From Aeromicrobium fastidiosum (GTDB lineage Bacteria > Actinomycetota > Actinomycetes > Propionibacteriales > Nocardioidaceae): DNA of 64,000 bases. The stretch is taken from assembly GCF_017876595.1 (NCBI RefSeq), contig NZ_JAGIOG010000001.1, forward strand, positions 434,001 through 498,000. The letters are read 5' to 3'. This document shows, piece by piece, positions 8,334 through 18,953 of the stretch. The position numbers were made by a program, and so were the translations under genes. Under the pieces are notes generated by a model that was given only the letters and a program-made list of their open reading frames with translations, was not told the DNA's origin and did no database searches. The stretch's first letter is position 1. Every line of letters begins with the position of its first letter.

Positions 8334-9583
8334 GGGCGTGCCTCCTGGTGGGCGGTGACGGCCTCGCCGTAGACGGCGAGCGTGCGGTCGGCGGTGACGT
8401 CCCAGCCGAATCCCTCGGCGTGGCGGACGGCCTTGTGGCTCATCGCCTCGCGGGCGTCGGCGTCGGTCAGCAGGTGGTGGATCGCGGCGGCGTAGTCGAC
8501 CGGGTCGTGGCCGTCGACGAGGACGCCGGTGACGCCGTCGGCCACCGACGTGACGAGCCCGCCGACCCGGGCGGCGACGACGGGCGTGCCACAGGCCTGG
8601 GCCTCGATCGCGACGAGCCCGAACGACTCGTTGTGCGAGGGCACGCAGACCACGGACGCCGCGGCGTACCAGTCGGCGAGCTCGCGCTGCGCGACCGCGG
8701 GGACGAACCGGACGACGTCCGCGATGCCGAGCTCGACCGCGAGGTCGGAGAGCGCGGACGGCTGGTCGAGCCCCGAGCCGGAGGCACCGCCCACGACCGC
8801 GACCACGAGGCGCGAGCGCAGCGCAGGATCGTCCTCGAGCATCACGGCCGCGGCGCGCAGCACGACGTCGGGTGCCTTGAGGGGCTGGATGCGTCCGGCG
8901 AACAACAGCAGCGCCGCATCGGCGGCGATGCCCAGGCGTCGGCGCGACTCGTCGTGCCGGCCCGCGCTGAACACCTCCAGGTCGACGCCCGGGTGCACGA
9001 CCGCGACCCGCTCGGGTGAGGCCCCGTAGAGGTCGACGAGCTCGCGGCGCTCCTCGGCGGTGTTGGCGATCAGGCGGTCGGCGAGGCGCACGATCTCCTC
9101 CTCGCCGTAGATGCGACCGATCGGCTCGGCGGCATCCCCCTCGGCGAGCATCGCGTTCTTGACCTTGGCCATGGTGTGCATCGTGTGGACGAGGGGGACG
9201 TCCCAGCGGTCGCGGGCGACCGTCCCGACCTGTCCCGAGAGCCAGTAGTGCGAGTGGATCAGGTCGAAGTGGCCGGGCTCGCGCTCGACCTCGGCCCGCA
9301 GCACGTCCCGCACGAACGAGCACAGCTGAGAAGGGAGGTCGTTCTTCTCGAGCCCCTCGAACGGACCGGCGGCGACGTGGTGCACCCGGATGCCGGGCTC
9401 GGCGTCGTGCACCGCCGGCTGGTGGCGGGACGTCGCGCGGGTGAAGATCTCGACCTCGATGCCGCGGGCGGCGAGCTGGCGGGACAGCTCGAGCACGTAG
9501 ACGTTCATGCCGCCGGCGTCACCGTCGCCGGGCTGCTCCAGCGGCGACGTGTGCGCAGAGAGCATGGCGATTCGCCTGAGCAT
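8330..9583 (-). CDS. mshA: D-inositol-3-phosphate glycosyltransferase MshA
   Basis: The 417-residue GT4 glycosyltransferase transfers N-acetylglucosamine from UDP-GlcNAc to inositol 3-phosphate, the first step of mycothiol synthesis. Visible features: [19 protein letters not shown] near the start, [37 protein letters not shown], and the donor-site [23 protein letters not shown] 9583 was chosen because a GAAAGGTGGG ribosome site precedes it; an ATG at 9607 is possible. It heads the minus-strand mshA-ybjN-dsbA-gpmA run. The later pathway gene mshD is at 41.7 kb; mshB and mshC are not in the window. Confidence 0.93.
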   Translation of the reverse strand: MLRRIAMLSAHTSPLEQPGDGDAGGMNVYVLELSRQLAARGIEVEIFTRATSRHQPAVHDAEPGIRVHHVAAGPFEGLEKNDLPSQLCSFVRDVLRAEVEREPGHFDLIHSHYWLSGQVGTVARDRWDVPLVHTMHTMAKVKNAMLAEGDAAEPIGRIYGEEEIVRLADRLIANTAEERRELVDLYGASPERVAVVHPGVDLEVFSAGRHDESRRRLGIAADAALLLFAGRIQPLKAPDVVLRAAAVMLEDDPALRSRLVVAVVGGASGSGLDQPSALSDLAVELGIADVVRFVPAVAQRELADWYAAASVVCVPSHNESFGLVAIEAQACGTPVVAARVGGLVTSVADGVTGVLVDGHDPVDYAAAIHHLLTDADAREAMSHKAVRHAEGFGWDVTADRTLAVYGEAVTAHQEARP

Positions 9584-9659
9584 GTGCACCCCACCTTTCG
9601 GTTCCATCGTCCCACCTGCGCCGAACCGTGCACTCGCAGCCGTCTGCGACGATGGGCAC

Positions 9660-10397
9660 ATGCCTACCGCCGTCGTCACCGGAGCCAGCAGCGGCATCGG
9701 TGCCGCCACCGCCCGAGCCCTGTCCGCCGCCGGGTTCCACGTGTTCTGCGTGGCGCGCCGCACCGATCGCATCGCGGCCCTCGCCGACGAGATCGGCGGC
9801 ACGGCCGTGACGTGCGACGTGACCGACGAGGCCCAGGTCGCCGCCCTCGCCGAGGCCGTCGGGCCGACGCTCGACCTGCTGCTCAACAACGCGGGCGGCG
9901 CCCTCGGCACCGATCACGTGTCGGCCGGCGACCCCGACGACTGGCGGCGCATGTACGAGGTCAACGTCATCGGCACGCTGCTCGTCACCAAGGCGCTGCT
10001 GCCGGCCCTCGTCGCGAGCGGTGCCGGCACGCTGGTCAACCTCGGCTCGACCGCCGGGCACGTCACGTACGAGGGCGGCGGTGGCTACACCGCGGCCAAG
10101 CACGGCGTCACCGCGATGACCGAGACGCTGCGCCTCGAGCTCAACGGGCAGCCCGTGCGGGTCACCGAGATCGCGCCGGGCATGGTGCGCACCGACGAGT
10201 TCTCGCTCAACCGCTTCGGGGGCGACGAGGCTCGCGCCGACGCGATCTATGCCGGTGTGCGTGAGCCGCTCGTGGCCGACGACATCGCCGACACGATCGT
10301 GTGGGTCGCCACCCGACCCCATCACGTCAACATCGACCTGCTGGTGATCAAGCCCCTCGCCCAGGCGGCGGCTCACAAGGTGCACCGCGAGGGCTGA
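9660..10397 (+). CDS. Short-chain dehydrogenase/reductase
   Basis: The 245-residue classical SDR has [12 protein letters not shown] for NAD(P) binding (residues 8-19), LLNNAGG, a catalytic serine in NLGSTAGH and the YTAAKHG tyrosine-lysine motif. The acidic-region replacement CVARRTDR after the second strand suggests NADP preference. The C-terminus ([14 protein letters not shown]) is typical of YdfG-like serine/3-hydroxy-acid dehydrogenases, so oxidation of a hydroxy acid is plausible. It is divergent from mshA, and a perfect hairpin follows its stop. Confidence 0.88.
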   Translation: MPTAVVTGASSGIGAATARALSAAGFHVFCVARRTDRIAALADEIGGTAVTCDVTDEAQVAALAEAVGPTLDLLLNNAGGALGTDHVSAGDPDDWRRMYEVNVIGTLLVTKALLPALVASGAGTLVNLGSTAGHVTYEGGGGYTAAKHGVTAMTETLRLELNGQPVRVTEIAPGMVRTDEFSLNRFGGDEARADAIYAGVREPLVADDIADTIVWVATRPHHVNIDLLVIKPLAQAAAHKVHREG

Positions 10398-10414
10398 ACC
10401 CGCCACCAACGACG

Positions 10415-10446
10415 ACGGCCCCACCGGATCGATCCGGTGGGGCCGT
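10415..10446. terminator. Perfect-palindrome terminator
   Basis: ACGGCCCCACCGGA pairs perfectly with TCCGGTGGGGCCGT around a TCGA loop (14-bp stem). It lies between the convergent dehydrogenase and MFS genes and can serve both strands. Confidence 0.9.
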
Positions 10447-10458
10447 CTGCGTGGCGCG

Positions 10459-12078
10459 TCAGTGCATCATGATCGGCGGCGTGGCACCGTCCTGGTCGTC
10501 GAGCAGGTGCGACTTCTCGCGCTTGCGCGGTAGCATCGCCACCGGCACGAGGGTCACGACCAGCACCGCGAAGGCGATCCAGTAGGACGACTGGAACGCG
10601 TCCGCGAGGTCCTGGAACCCCTGCCGCAGGACGTCCGCCGGCACGCCGAGCGCGTCGACGAGGCCCTGTCCCTGGGCGGTGTGCGAGCCTGCGGCCAGCT
10701 GGGCCGGCGTGAGCCCGCCCTCGACGCCCGGCAGCTGGTCGGATCCCGCGATGACCGAGCCGCTCTTCATGGCGTTGGTCAGCACGACCGAGATCGTCGC
10801 GATGCCGGTCGCGCTGGCGACCTGCTGCGTGACGTTGAGCAGCGTCGAGCCGCGGGCGACGTCGGACGCCTTGAGCGTCTTGAGCGCCGAGGTGAACAGC
10901 GGCATCATCGTCGCGCCCATGCCGAGGCCCGTCACGAACAGCCAGGCCATGATCGTCTGGTCGGCCGTTCCGGGATCGGTGCTGTTGGCCAGACCGAACA
11001 TGCCGATCAGGATGCCGATGAAGCCGAACGGGACGATGCGCCCGACCGGCATCTTGTCGGTCAGCGCACCGGCGATCGGCATCGTCAGCATCGCGCCGAT
11101 GCCCTGGGCGGCGATCAGCAGGCCGGCCTTCTTGACCGAGTAGCCGTCGACCTGCTGGAAGTAGGTCGGGACCAGCAGGAGGGCACCGAAGAACGCTGCG
11201 GCGAAGAAGAACATCGTGATGATCGAGACCGTCAGGTTGCGGTCACGGAACAGGCGCAGGTCGAGCAGCGGGTGCTCGGGCTTGAACGACCAGAACGCGA
11301 ACGCGGCGATCAGCAGGACGCCGGCGATCGCCGACAGCAGCACCTTGGCCGCGAGGACCGTGCCCTCCTCGGGGATCGAGGAGACGCCGTACAGCAGCAG
11401 CGCCAGGCCGGGCGACAGCAGGATCATGCCCACGACGTCGAGCTTCTCGGTGGGTTCAGGAGCGTCCTTGGGCAGCACGCGCTGGGCGTAGAGCAGGCCG
11501 ATGATGCCGATGGGCAGGTTGATCAGGAAGACCCAGTGCCACGAGGCCGCGTCGATCAGGACGCCGCCGAGGATCGGGCCGAGGATCGGTCCCAGCAGCA
11601 TCGGCACGCCGAGGATCGCCATCAGGCGGCCCATGCGGTGCGGGCCGGCGGCCTTGGTCATGATCGTCATGCCGAGCGGCATGAGCATGCCGCCGCCGAG
11701 GCCCTGGAGCACACGGAAGCCGATGAGGGCCTCGATGTTCCAGGCCGTCGCGCACAGCAGTGAGCCGATCGTGAACAGCGCGATGGCGGTCATGTAGAGG
11801 CGCTTGGTGCCGAACCGGTCGGCCGCCCAGCCCGTCAGCGGGATGACTGCGGCCAGCGCCAGCATGTAGGCCGTCGCGGTCCACGCCACGGTCGAGTAGG
11901 CCAGCGGCTCGCCGTTGCTGGAGAGCTCGGTCTGGAACGTCGGCAGGGCGACGTTGACGACCGTCACGTCGAGGATCGACATGATGGCACCCAGCACGAC
12001 GACGCCGGCGATCTTGAGCAGATCTGGGGTGATCTTGTCGTCGTCGGGGACGGCGACGGCGGGTTGGTCGGTGGTCAT
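10459..12078 (-). CDS. DHA2-family MFS drug exporter (EmrB/QacA type)
   Basis: The 539-residue product has about 14 hydrophobic helices. SILDVTVVNVALPTFQ in helix 1 and GWAADRFGTKRLY (motif A) are typical of DHA2 proton-drug antiporters; GPILGPILGGVLID is motif C. The inserted extracytoplasmic loop lies near QLPGVEGGLTPAQLAAGS. The C-terminus is cytosolic and charged. It is cotranscribed with the MarR-family gene immediately upstream (four-base overlap), which probably controls it in response to the exported compound. The substrate cannot be deduced. Confidence 0.93.
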   Translation of the reverse strand: MTTDQPAVAVPDDDKITPDLLKIAGVVVLGAIMSILDVTVVNVALPTFQTELSSNGEPLAYSTVAWTATAYMLALAAVIPLTGWAADRFGTKRLYMTAIALFTIGSLLCATAWNIEALIGFRVLQGLGGGMLMPLGMTIMTKAAGPHRMGRLMAILGVPMLLGPILGPILGGVLIDAASWHWVFLINLPIGIIGLLYAQRVLPKDAPEPTEKLDVVGMILLSPGLALLLYGVSSIPEEGTVLAAKVLLSAIAGVLLIAAFAFWSFKPEHPLLDLRLFRDRNLTVSIITMFFFAAAFFGALLLVPTYFQQVDGYSVKKAGLLIAAQGIGAMLTMPIAGALTDKMPVGRIVPFGFIGILIGMFGLANSTDPGTADQTIMAWLFVTGLGMGATMMPLFTSALKTLKASDVARGSTLLNVTQQVASATGIATISVVLTNAMKSGSVIAGSDQLPGVEGGLTPAQLAAGSHTAQGQGLVDALGVPADVLRQGFQDLADAFQSSYWIAFAVLVVTLVPVAMLPRKREKSHLLDDQDGATPPIMMH

Positions 12079-12530
12079 GCGGAGAGCTCCTGTTCGAGGG
12101 GGCTGCAGCGGAGCAGCGGGATGAGGGCGTCGTGGAGGCGATCGGCCTCCGCGGCGTCGAGTCGGCCGATCTGGGCACGCATGGCGTTCTTCTTGGCCTC
12201 GATGTGCGCCTCGGTGGCATCGAGCCCGGCCTGGGTGATCGTGACGAGCTTGACGCGCCGGTCGGCCGGGTTCTCGCGTCGCTCGGCCAGACCCGCCGTG
12301 ACGAGCAGGTCGACCGTTCGTCCCGTCGCCGCCACCGAGAGCCGCATGCGCTCGGCCAGTGCGTGGATCGGCAGCGGGTCGGGAGCCTGGGCCAGGACGA
12401 AGATCGCCTTGACCTGGCTGAGCGACAGCTCGAGCTCGACGAAGTGGTCGACTGATTCCGAATCACCCGCAGCCATGCAGGTCGCGAAGAATCCGTGGAG
12501 TGCGTCGAAGAGTCGGTCGTGGCTTGTCAC
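12075..12530 (-). CDS. MarR-family transcriptional regulator
   Basis: The 151-residue product has the winged helix-turn-helix of MarR: SLSQVKAIFVLAQAPDPLPIH, LAERMRLSVAATGRTVDLLV and the wing RRENPADRRVKLVTITQ. It should act as a ligand-responsive repressor of itself and the exporter that overlaps its 3' end. A long inverted repeat at 12558-12588, 28 bases before its start, is the likely operator. Confidence 0.92.
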   Translation of the reverse strand: MTSHDRLFDALHGFFATCMAAGDSESVDHFVELELSLSQVKAIFVLAQAPDPLPIHALAERMRLSVAATGRTVDLLVTAGLAERRENPADRRVKLVTITQAGLDATEAHIEAKKNAMRAQIGRLDAAEADRLHDALIPLLRCSPLEQELSA

Positions 12531-12557
12531 ATCCCGATACTAACCCATCTGCAACTA

Positions 12558-12588
12558 TTGCGATAACGAAATCTTTGTCACATCGCAA
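12558..12588. promoter_or_regulatory. Probable MarR operator
   Basis: TTGCGAT (12558-12564) and ATCGCAA (12582-12588) form a 7-bp inverted repeat around 17 AT-rich bases. It lies between the marR start (12530) and the typA promoter. The local AT content contrasts with the surroundings. Its role is inferred from position. Confidence 0.55.
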
Positions 12589-12632
12589 TGAACGGGGTGT
12601 TACGCGATTAGTCGGGGCAGGTCGTCCACCCG

Positions 12633-12638
12633 TAGAAT
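12633..12638 (+). promoter_or_regulatory. typA promoter -10 element
   Basis: TAGAAT lies 53 bases before the typA ATG and would place the transcript start near 12645. The same CGTAGAAT sequence occurs at 22623-22630 before the second EEP-domain gene. No convincing -35 element was seen. Confidence 0.5.
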
Positions 12639-12690
12639 GGGAAGGCTCCGTCTCTGTCGAGCATTCCCCCACGCTGAGGACTTCTTTCGC

Positions 12691-14556
<1,866 letters not shown>

Positions 14557-14568
14557 CCCCACCGAGGC

Positions 14569-14680
14569 GGCGACCTAGTCGCCTATCCGGCGGCAGAACG
14601 GCGACCTGGTCGCCCATCCCTGTAGGGACGGGTGGCTGGGTCGCCTTTCTCGTTGTGGATGGGCGACTGACGCACCGCCC
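14569..14680. repeat. Cluster of palindromic dispersed repeats
   Basis: GGCGACCTAGTCGCCTATCC (14569-14588) and GGCGACCTGGTCGCCCATCC (14600-14619) are direct repeats, each with its own GGCGAC/GTCGCC palindrome. A third, partial unit GGCTGGGTCGCC follows near 14633. An oppositely oriented GGATGGGCGACTGACGCACC starts at 14657. The same vocabulary occurs at 2157-2241 and 15692-15804. The cluster overlaps the 3' end of the DUF559-like gene. Confidence 0.75.
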
Positions 14681-15605
14681 CCGCCGGGATAGGTGCGTGC
14701 AGCTCGTCCCATCGACGCCCGAAGACAGGTGCCGGACCGTCGTAGCCCAGCTCGACCATGCGTGTGTGAATCCTGCTCACCAGCGTCCGTGGTCGGGTCC
14801 TCATCTCGTGGGTGACCTGCAGGTACTCGACACCATGCCGTCGAAAGGTCGCATATCTCTGGATGTCCCGGTTGAACTGCACGATGCTCTCGGCGTGCTG
14901 GCGTCCCTCGTACTCCAGTGCCAGCATCACCTCACGAACGAGCAGGTCGACGATGCCGAGCAGCTCACCGTCGACCACGATCGAGACATTGACCTCAGGG
15001 ACGGGGAGCCCCGCGAAGCCCAAGAGCAGGCGGACCTCCGACTCCGGCAAAGAGCGCGATCCTGCATCGAGGTGACGAAGCACTTGGCGCGCCTGTTGCG
15101 CACCCGGACGCCAACGATCCCTCCGGACCAGCTCCGCCAGCTCGATGATCGACAGGTGGCGACGATGGGCCAACCAGTCGCCTACCCCGATGGCATCGAT
15201 CAGCCGGGCCGTTGCGCAGTACTGGATGTAGGCGGCGGCGGGGGTGAGTCCCACGTCGTCGAGCGGCGGCATCACCTTCGTGCGGTGGAGGACGACGCCG
15301 TCCATGTCGAGGTGCAGGTCGCCGCTGATCGTGAAGTGGACGGGCATGACCTCACCGATGTCGAGACCGAGGTGCTGAAGACGCGACACGTGACTGAGCT
15401 GCGCACGGTCGGGCATCGCGAGGGTCGCTGCGGTGAGCCAGTCCGCGGACGTCATCACGTGATCGCGATGCACCCACACACGCGGCAGGACACGCGTCCA
15501 CGTCCGACCATCGAGCATGTGCTTCGTGAGGCCGGCCGCGGCGGCCTCCACCTGGCTGAAGGGTCGGTGACGAAACTCGGCGGGTACGAACGGTTGCGGG
15601 GGCAT
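14583..15605 (-). CDS. DUF559-like endonuclease-fold protein with AbiEi-type N-terminus
   Basis: The 340-residue product has an N-terminal region (PFSQVEAAAAGLTKHMLDG, then RTWTRVLPRVWVHRDHV) like the winged-helix AbiEi antitoxin family. Its C-terminal domain (ALEYEGRQHAESIVQFNRD, RYATFRRHGVEYLQVT) resembles DUF559/Vsr-type restriction-endonuclease folds. Proteins of this build are common and multicopy in Nocardioidaceae and have no firm function. The last 35 or so residues, from about IPAGAVRQS onward, are encoded inside the repeat cluster, and the TAG stop lies in a palindrome arm. ATG 15605 was chosen; ATG 15647 is possible. Neither has a clear ribosome site. Confidence 0.75.
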   Translation of the reverse strand: MPPQPFVPAEFRHRPFSQVEAAAAGLTKHMLDGRTWTRVLPRVWVHRDHVMTSADWLTAATLAMPDRAQLSHVSRLQHLGLDIGEVMPVHFTISGDLHLDMDGVVLHRTKVMPPLDDVGLTPAAAYIQYCATARLIDAIGVGDWLAHRRHLSIIELAELVRRDRWRPGAQQARQVLRHLDAGSRSLPESEVRLLLGFAGLPVPEVNVSIVVDGELLGIVDLLVREVMLALEYEGRQHAESIVQFNRDIQRYATFRRHGVEYLQVTHEMRTRPRTLVSRIHTRMVELGYDGPAPVFGRRWDELHAPIPAGAVRQSPIHNEKGDPATRPYRDGRPGRRSAAG

Positions 15606-15691
15606 GCGTCCAGCACACGCCGGGTTCCAACGACGATCCAGCGGCATTCGCGGTGCTGTGGACGGCCTCCGCACATCACATCCCCTGTGGA

Positions 15692-15804
15692 GCGGTGCCC
15701 CTGTCGTCCATCCGTGAGGCGGAGGGGCGACTGCACGACCGCCCTTCCTGACGATCAACGACCATGTCACCGCCCGCTCCCGGGATGGGCGACCAGCGCA
15801 CCGC
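15692..15804. repeat. Inverted pair plus single copy of the GCGCACC-type element
   Basis: AGCGGTGCCCCTGTCGTCCATCC (20-plus bases from 15692) and GGGGCGACTGCACGACCGCCC (about 15724-15744) are inverted relatives; GGATGGGCGACCAGCGCACC follows at 15783. They flank the start side of the DUF559-like gene and the 3' end of the AlkB-like gene, so that gene is bracketed by this repeat family on both sides. Confidence 0.7.
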
Positions 15805-15817
15805 TTCGGGGGAGGGG

Positions 15818-16489
15818 TCAGAGGACGCCGCGGGGGCGGAACTGGATGCTGATGCGGGGCCCGACCGGGCGGGCGGTCTTGAGGATCGCGTGGTCCCAGG
15901 TGCGCTGGCACGAGCCGCCCATCACGACGAGATCGCCGTGACCCAGCGAGAAGCCCACCTGCCGCCCTCCACCGCGCGGACGGAGCGAGAGCCGGCGAGC
16001 GGCTCCCAGCGAGACGATCGCGACCATCGTGTCGTCGCTGCGACCGCGACCGATGCGGTCGCCGTGCCACGCCACGCTGTCGCGGCCGTCGCGGTACAGG
16101 CACAGCCCCGCCGTCGCGAAGCGCTCGCCGAGCTCGGGCTCGTAGTGGTCGCCGAGCCTCTCGCGGGCCTCGAGCAGCAACGGATCGGGCAGCTGATCGC
16201 CCACCCCGAAGTGACACAGCAGCCGGGGGACGTCGACCACCCGGTCGTACATCTCACGTCGCTCCGCGCGCCATGCCACGCGATCCTGGAGCCGCAGGAA
16301 CAGGTCGTCGGACCCCGCGACCCACCCGGGCAGCACGTCGACCCAGGCCCCGTCTCCCAGCACGGTTCGCTGCGGCGCGAGCCCGCCGAAGCCGGTCGCC
16401 TCGGCGACGTCGAGCAGCGATCCCTGGTAGTAGTCGGACACGAACCGATCGTACGCCTGATCGAACACATGTTCTAGAGGTCGGGGCAC
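15818..16489 (-). CDS. AlkB-like 2-oxoglutarate/Fe(II) dioxygenase
   Basis: The roughly 223-residue product fits AlkB-type DNA/RNA alkylation repair enzymes, which remove methyl groups from bases oxidatively. The iron ligands are visible as WHGDRIG (H, D) and WDHAILK (H), and the 2-oxoglutarate-binding arginines lie in GPRISIQFRPRG at the end. CLYRDGRDSVAWHGD matches the usual lead-in. GTG 16489 was chosen because extending further would overlap the divergent small gene at 16502; GTG 16468 is an alternative. Repeats lie after its stop. Confidence 0.87.
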   Translation of the reverse strand: MPRPLEHVFDQAYDRFVSDYYQGSLLDVAEATGFGGLAPQRTVLGDGAWVDVLPGWVAGSDDLFLRLQDRVAWRAERREMYDRVVDVPRLLCHFGVGDQLPDPLLLEARERLGDHYEPELGERFATAGLCLYRDGRDSVAWHGDRIGRGRSDDTMVAIVSLGAARRLSLRPRGGGRQVGFSLGHGDLVVMGGSCQRTWDHAILKTARPVGPRISIQFRPRGVL

Positions 16490-16501
16490 TAGGCTCGTGC
16501 C

Positions 16502-16795
16502 ATGGACTCCGCCTGGGACCGACTGCTCGAGCTCGTCGAGCACCTCGCGACCGACCCCGGCGTCCCCCTCGACGCGCAGACAGAGGGCCGGCTGTCGCAC
16601 CTGGCGGCCGAGGCCGTCGAGGACCGCCACATCGACATCGAGCTGCACGTCCCCGACGTGACCCGCTGGCTGGCAGGCCTCGTGACGGCGCACCGCGCGT
16701 TGCGTGAGACCCACGGCGAGGTCGATGCCGACACCGAGCTCGGCAACCTCCTGCGCATCGTCACCCGCTGGCTGCACCCCGCCCGCCCCCGCTGA
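16502..16795 (+). CDS. Small conserved-looking protein of unknown function
   Basis: The 97-residue product is acidic and helical, with no signal or membrane segment (WDRLLELVEHLATDPG, RWLAGLVTAHRALRETHG). I do not recognise a domain. The ATG start is 12 bases from the divergent start of the AlkB-like gene, so the two may share a promoter region. Codon use is normal for the genome, which supports a real gene. Confidence 0.6.
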   Translation: MDSAWDRLLELVEHLATDPGVPLDAQTEGRLSHLAAEAVEDRHIDIELHVPDVTRWLAGLVTAHRALRETHGEVDADTELGNLLRIVTRWLHPARPR

Positions 16796-16832
16796 GGCGA
16801 GGACGGGCAGGCAGCAGGGCGGGCGGACGCCG

Positions 16833-18518
16833 TCAGCTGCGGTCGGGACCGTCCGTTGAGCCGTCGGACGGCTCGGCCGCCTCGACCACGAGGACGAACT
16901 CGCCGTCGTGCTCCTCGACGCCCGTCAGCACGGCACTCTCGACCATCTCCTCGCCGAGGCGACCGCGGACGACCATCGGGTCGGTCTGCAGGTCCTTGTA
17001 GAGCGAGACGCACAGCGCCGCCATCACGAGCACGAACGGCACCGCCGCGACGATCGTGATCTGCTGCAGCCCGGTCAGCGCGTCGTCACCACCGGTGACC
17101 AGCATGATCGCCGCGACACCGCCCATGACAGAGCCCCAGAACACGACCGAGCGCTTCGACGGCTCCGTCGATCCGTGCTCGCTCAGCGTGCCCATGACGA
17201 TCGAGGCCGCATCGGCGCCCGAGACGAAGAAGATGCCGACCAGCACCATGACGAGCACCGTCGTGACCGACGCCAGCGGCAGCTGGTCCAGCACCTGGAA
17301 GAGCGCCGAGTCGGTGTTGACCTCGCCTGCCGCGTCGACGAGCTTGCCGGTGGTGCGCTGGATGTCGATCGCGGTGCCGCCGAAGATCGCGAACCACACG
17401 AGGCTGACCAGCGACGGGACGATGAGCACACCCGTGACGAACTGGCGGATCGTGCGACCGCGACTGATGCGGGCGATGAACATGCCGACGAACGGCGTCC
17501 AGCTGACCCACCAGGCCCAGTAGAAGATCGTCCAGCCCGCGAGCCAGTCCTCCATGGCCTTGTCACCGCTGGCGGCGGTCCGCGACGCCATCTCGGTCAT
17601 CTGCGAGGCGTAGTCGCCGAGCGCCGTGGGCAGCAGGTTGAGGATCAGCAGCGTCGGGCCGGCGATGAAGACGAATGCGGCCAGGATCAGCGCGAGCACC
17701 ATGTTGGTGTTGGACAGCCACTGGATGCCCTTGGCGACGCCCGAGACCGCCGAGAAGATGAACGCGATCGTCAGCACCACGATGATCGCGACCAGCACGA
17801 TCTTGCCGGGGTTGTCGACCCAGCCGTTGTACCTCAGGCCGCTGCCGATCTGCAGGGCACCGAGGCCCAGCGAGGCGGCCGAGCCGAACAGCGTCGCGAA
17901 GATCGCGAGGATGTCGATGATGCGACCGATCGGTCCGTCGGCCTTGGCCCCGATGAGCGGCCGGAAAGCCGAGGAGATGAGCTGCGAGCGCCCCTTGCGG
18001 AACGTGCCGTACGCGATCGCGATGCCGACGACGGCGTAGATCGCCCACGGGTGCAGGGCCCAGTGGAACATCGTGGTGGCCATGGCCGTCTGGAAGGCCT
18101 CGTCGGACTGCGCCTTGGACGTTCCCGGGGGCGGCGTCACGAAGTGCGACAGCGGCTCGGCGACGCCCCAGAACATCAGGCCGATCCCCATCCCGGCGCT
18201 GAACATCATCGCGATCCACGAGACGGTCCTGAACTCCGGCTCCTCGTCGTCGTCACCCAGCGGGATGCGGCCGTACTTGCTGGCCGCGAGCCAGATCACG
18301 AAGATGACGAAGAACGTCGACGACAGGACGAAGAACCAGCCGGTGTTGGCGATGACCCAGCTCTGGGCGTCGCCCGAGGCCGTGCCGAGGCTGGACGTGC
18401 TCACCAGGCCCCACAGCACGAAGGCGATCGCGATGGCACCCGTCACGAAGAAGACGACCGGATCGATCCGGTCGCGCCACGTGCGGGTCTGGTCGGAGTT
18501 GTCGAGAGTTTCGGTCAT
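16833..18518 (-). CDS. BCCT-family betaine/choline/carnitine transporter
   Basis: The 561-residue product has about 12 helices. The BCCT signature is FYWAWWVSWTPFVGMFIARISRGRTIR (given as two halves: WAWWVSWTPFVG and ISRGRTIRQF), and GMGIGLMFWGVAEPLSHF carries the glycine and tryptophan-box residues of the substrate site. Such carriers import compatible solutes with sodium or protons under osmotic stress. The acidic C-tail of about 50 residues may sense osmolarity, as in BetP, although the sequence itself is not BetP-like there. ATG 18518 follows an AGGGGAC ribosome site; the longer frame to 18566 lacks one. It appears monocistronic. Confidence 0.92.
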   Translation of the reverse strand: MTETLDNSDQTRTWRDRIDPVVFFVTGAIAIAFVLWGLVSTSSLGTASGDAQSWVIANTGWFFVLSSTFFVIFVIWLAASKYGRIPLGDDDEEPEFRTVSWIAMMFSAGMGIGLMFWGVAEPLSHFVTPPPGTSKAQSDEAFQTAMATTMFHWALHPWAIYAVVGIAIAYGTFRKGRSQLISSAFRPLIGAKADGPIGRIIDILAIFATLFGSAASLGLGALQIGSGLRYNGWVDNPGKIVLVAIIVVLTIAFIFSAVSGVAKGIQWLSNTNMVLALILAAFVFIAGPTLLILNLLPTALGDYASQMTEMASRTAASGDKAMEDWLAGWTIFYWAWWVSWTPFVGMFIARISRGRTIRQFVTGVLIVPSLVSLVWFAIFGGTAIDIQRTTGKLVDAAGEVNTDSALFQVLDQLPLASVTTVLVMVLVGIFFVSGADAASIVMGTLSEHGSTEPSKRSVVFWGSVMGGVAAIMLVTGGDDALTGLQQITIVAAVPFVLVMAALCVSLYKDLQTDPMVVRGRLGEEMVESAVLTGVEEHDGEFVLVVEAAEPSDGSTDGPDRS

Positions 18519-18603
18519 ACAGGTCCCCTGATCCGTTGCTCTGGTGGTTGCCGGTCGAGAAGGCAACCACCCGACACTACGCGACGAGACGACCTGACGC
18601 GAT

Positions 18604-18870
18604 TCAGCGGCTGACCGAGCCCCTCACCTGGGCGAGGTAGACCAGCGCGGCAACGGTGCCCACGAGGTTGAGGATCGTGAGCGGGCCCCAGAAGACGGCA
18701 TGCGCCAGGACGGCGAGTCCGAGGATGATCAGCCACGTCTGCTTGGGGAGCGTGTCGAGGGACGCGAGCTGGGCTGGCCGGCGGGACACGCAGTCGACGA
18801 GGGCGAAGCCCTTGATCGCGAACAGCACGATCGTCAGGACCATCATCACGGCACCTTGCAGCTCGAACAT
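18604..18870 (-). CDS. DUF2516-family small membrane protein
   Basis: The 88-residue product has three hydrophobic segments (MMVLTIVLFAIKGFALVDC, WLIILGLAVLAHAVFWG, ILNLVGTVAALVYLAQV) and matches the DUF2516 family of actinobacterial membrane proteins. The function is unknown. It follows the hbhA-like gene as Rv0476 follows hbhA in M. tuberculosis, but a hairpin lies between them here, so it is probably transcribed separately or by read-through. Confidence 0.8.
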   Translation of the reverse strand: MFELQGAVMMVLTIVLFAIKGFALVDCVSRRPAQLASLDTLPKQTWLIILGLAVLAHAVFWGPLTILNLVGTVAALVYLAQVRGSVSR

Positions 18871-18894
18871 GCCCGAAGGCTACCGGGACGACGA

Positions 18895-18924
18895 GAGGCG
18901 GACCCCCCTCAGGGAGTCCGCCTC
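18895..18924. terminator. Hairpin after the HbhA-like gene
   Basis: GAGGCGGAC (18895-18903) pairs with GTCCGCCTC (18916-18924). A second perfect palindrome GCGCGATCGATCGCGC lies at 18931-18946, nearer the hbhA stop. Either or both could end the minus-strand transcript before DUF2516. Confidence 0.75.
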
Positions 18925-18953
18925 GGCGTCGCGCGATCGATCGCGCTGAGGTG

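Noticed and set aside
14569-14680. Palindromic cluster as a simple typA terminator
   Set aside because: A termination effect is possible, but the units are direct repeats with relatives at 2.2 and 15.7 kb, so a dispersed repeat family explains them better.
15605-16217. N-terminal extension of the DUF559-like frame to 544 codons
   Set aside because: The extra part overlaps the AlkB-like gene on the same strand in another frame and is Arg/Pro-rich shadow sequence.
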